From NCBI RefSeq assembly GCF_016862275.1, contig NZ_BOMQ01000008.1, forward strand, positions 539,826 to 603,825: a stretch of DNA of 64,000 nt, read 5' to 3'. Made by a program: the position numbers and the translations under genes. This DNA comes from Actinoplanes nipponensis (GTDB lineage: Bacteria > Actinomycetota > Actinomycetes > Mycobacteriales > Micromonosporaceae). Numbering within the stretch: the stretch's first letter is position 1; each line of letters opens with the position of its first letter. The notes under the pieces were generated by a model. The model did not search any database, had not been told where the DNA came from, and saw only the letters and a program-made list of their open reading frames with translations. Below, in pieces: positions 62,795 to 64,000 of the stretch.

Positions 62795-64000
62795 GTGAGA
62801 GTACGACGGGTCATCGCCGGGATGGCATTGACGGCAGCGGCGGGTACCGCGGTGGTGCTCACGGTGCCGGCGGACGCCGGCACCGATCGGCAGAGTCGTC
62901 CGCAGGCGCCCGCGCCCCCGTCGCCGAACGGGGGACCGGCAGCGGCGCTCCTGTCCGCCATGTCGCGCGACCTGCGTATCAGCGAGTCCGCCGCGGCCGG
63001 GCGGCTGGCCGCCGAGTCGGAAGCGGTGGAGCAGGACGCGGCGCTGCGCGTCGGCATCGGCGATTCCTTCGCCGGCACGTGGCTCGATGGTCGGAGCGGT
63101 CGGATGATGGTGGCAGTGGCGGATGCGTCGGCGGCCCAGCGGGCCCGGGCGCTGGGCGCCGAACCCCGCGTGGTCGAACACAGCGAGCGGCAGCTGCAGT
63201 CGGCACGGCGACGGCTGGACCGGATGACCGGGACGCCGCAGTCGGTGGCCGGCTGGTACATCGACGCCAGGACGAACACCGTCACGATGCTGGCGCGCCC
63301 CGGCAGCGAGAACAAGGCGCGCGGTTTCGCGCGGCAGGCCGGCCTCCGGACAGAGACCGTACGAGTCCAGACGGTCGCCGCGGACTTCAAGGCTCTGTTC
63401 GACGTCCGCGGGGGTGACGCGTATCTGATCAACCGGTCGGCCCGCTGCTCGGTCGGTTTCCCGGTGACCTCGGGGTTCGTGTCGGCTGGTCACTGCGGCC
63501 CGCGCGGCGCCACGACAAACGGCTTCAACAACCAGGCGCAGGGCACGTTCCGGGCGTCCCAGTTCGGCAACAGCGGCGGCAACGACTACTCCGTGATCGA
63601 TGTCAACCAGCAGTGGACGCCCAAGCCGGTCGTCAAGACCACCGGCGGAGACGTACCGATCGCCGGCTCGCAGGAGGCTCCGGTCGGCGCCTCGGTGTGC
63701 CGGACCGGATCGACCACCGGCACGCACTGCGGCACCATCACCGCCCGTAACGCCACGATCAACGTCAGCGGCCGCATCGTGCGGAACTTCATCGTCACGA
63801 CGGCGTGCGCCGAGCCCGGCGACTCCGGGGGTTCGCTGCTGGCCGGCAACCAGGCGCAAGGCGTGTTGTCCGGGGGCTCCGGAAGCTGCCGCGGCGGACG
63901 TGCGCAGACGGTGTACCAGCCGATCAATCCGGTCCTGTCCGCCGAGAAGCTGTCCCTGGTGACGACGTCGAAGGCCGGGTCGACACCACCGGCCGGTCCG
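62795..64000 (+). CDS. Secreted S1 protease, cut by the window end
   Basis: An open frame runs from the GTG at 62795 (AGGGAAGGGA upstream) to the window edge, 402 codons. It encodes a streptogrisin-like proenzyme: signal peptide to about residue 28, pro-region (LSAMSRDLRISESAAAGRLA, SVAGWYIDARTNTVTMLARP), and catalytic domain with SAGHC, NDYSV and GDSGGS. The frame ends in a linker (TTSKAGSTPPAGP), so a binding module may follow outside the window. It is a paralog of the protein at 21410, about half identical by eye. Confidence 0.92.
   Translation, partial: MRVRRVIAGMALTAAAGTAVVLTVPADAGTDRQSRPQAPAPPSPNGGPAAALLSAMSRDLRISESAAAGRLAAESEAVEQDAALRVGIGDSFAGTWLDGRSGRMMVAVADASAAQRARALGAEPRVVEHSERQLQSARRRLDRMTGTPQSVAGWYIDARTNTVTMLARPGSENKARGFARQAGLRTETVRVQTVAADFKALFDVRGGDAYLINRSARCSVGFPVTSGFVSAGHCGPRGATTNGFNNQAQGTFRASQFGNSGGNDYSVIDVNQQWTPKPVVKTTGGDVPIAGSQEAPVGASVCRTGSTTGTHCGTITARNATINVSGRIVRNFIVTTACAEPGDSGGSLLAGNQAQGVLSGGSGSCRGGRAQTVYQPINPVLSAEKLSLVTTSKAGSTPPAGP

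Overview
This window is very GC-rich DNA with GTG and TTG starts, many ATGA-type stop/start overlaps and dense two-component, TetR, MarR and XRE regulators. It also has a fused SecDF, a PF04672-type methyltransferase and many secreted enzymes with small chitin/cellulose-binding modules. Together these point to a filamentous actinomycete, most likely Micromonosporaceae (Actinoplanes-like); the genus is inference. No rRNA, tRNA, CRISPR array or insertion sequence was recognised.

Layout. 0-3.5 kb: the end of an ABC-2 exporter operon, a TetR repressor with a likely operator, and a small SnoaL-like protein. 3.5-16 kb: a stress and signalling block with an OmpR-type response regulator, sensor kinase and GerMN-like lipoprotein, STAS proteins (two with an N-terminal CxxC/CPxC zinc-ribbon-like part), a BON protein, a lone receiver, a small membrane protein, an OB-like lipoprotein, DUF2254, MarR and DUF4142. 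The spaces between these genes hold broken pieces of similar genes (HesB-like, STAS, DUF421, BON, GSP17M-like, response regulator, 6-phosphogluconate dehydrogenase). They also hold at least nine copies of an 11-bp-spaced direct repeat of the form GTCAC-N6-GTCAT, the kind of site an OmpR/AfsQ1-type regulator binds. I read this as one regulon whose members have been shuffled and partly lost.

16-26.7 kb: a chitin-attack island. A minus-strand operon encodes an AA10 LPMO, a ModA-like binding lipoprotein and a GH18 chitinase, followed by an AraC regulator. On the plus strand are an intradiol dioxygenase, an S1 protease, an M4 metalloprotease and an M28 aminopeptidase. All six enzymes carry a small CBM5/12-type module, so the whole secreted set appears aimed at chitinous material such as fungal walls or insect cuticle.

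26.7-36.5 kb: two coupled XRE-TPR regulators, a CxxC micro-protein coupled to alanine dehydrogenase, a TPR-GGDEF diguanylate cyclase, and a five-gene operon of ECF sigma factor, membrane protein and ABC exporter. 36.7-43 kb: metabolic genes, a small MarR operon with a perfect palindrome in front, a GH26 glycosidase whose promoter is flanked by two LacI-type operators with a LacI gene just downstream, and a methyltransferase. 43-52 kb: an EF-G-like GTPase preceded by a leader ORF and two perfect hairpins, a secreted protein, an EAL phosphodiesterase, hydrolases, pyridoxal kinase, TetR, and a DJ-1/SRPBCC fusion. 52-60 kb: a hairpin-rich possible ncRNA, SecDF, a second two-component pair, an epimerase and a DUF4386 protein. 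60-64 kb: a gene-poor hairpin region, a small HTH protein, a membrane GGDEF protein, and a second S1 protease cut by the window end.
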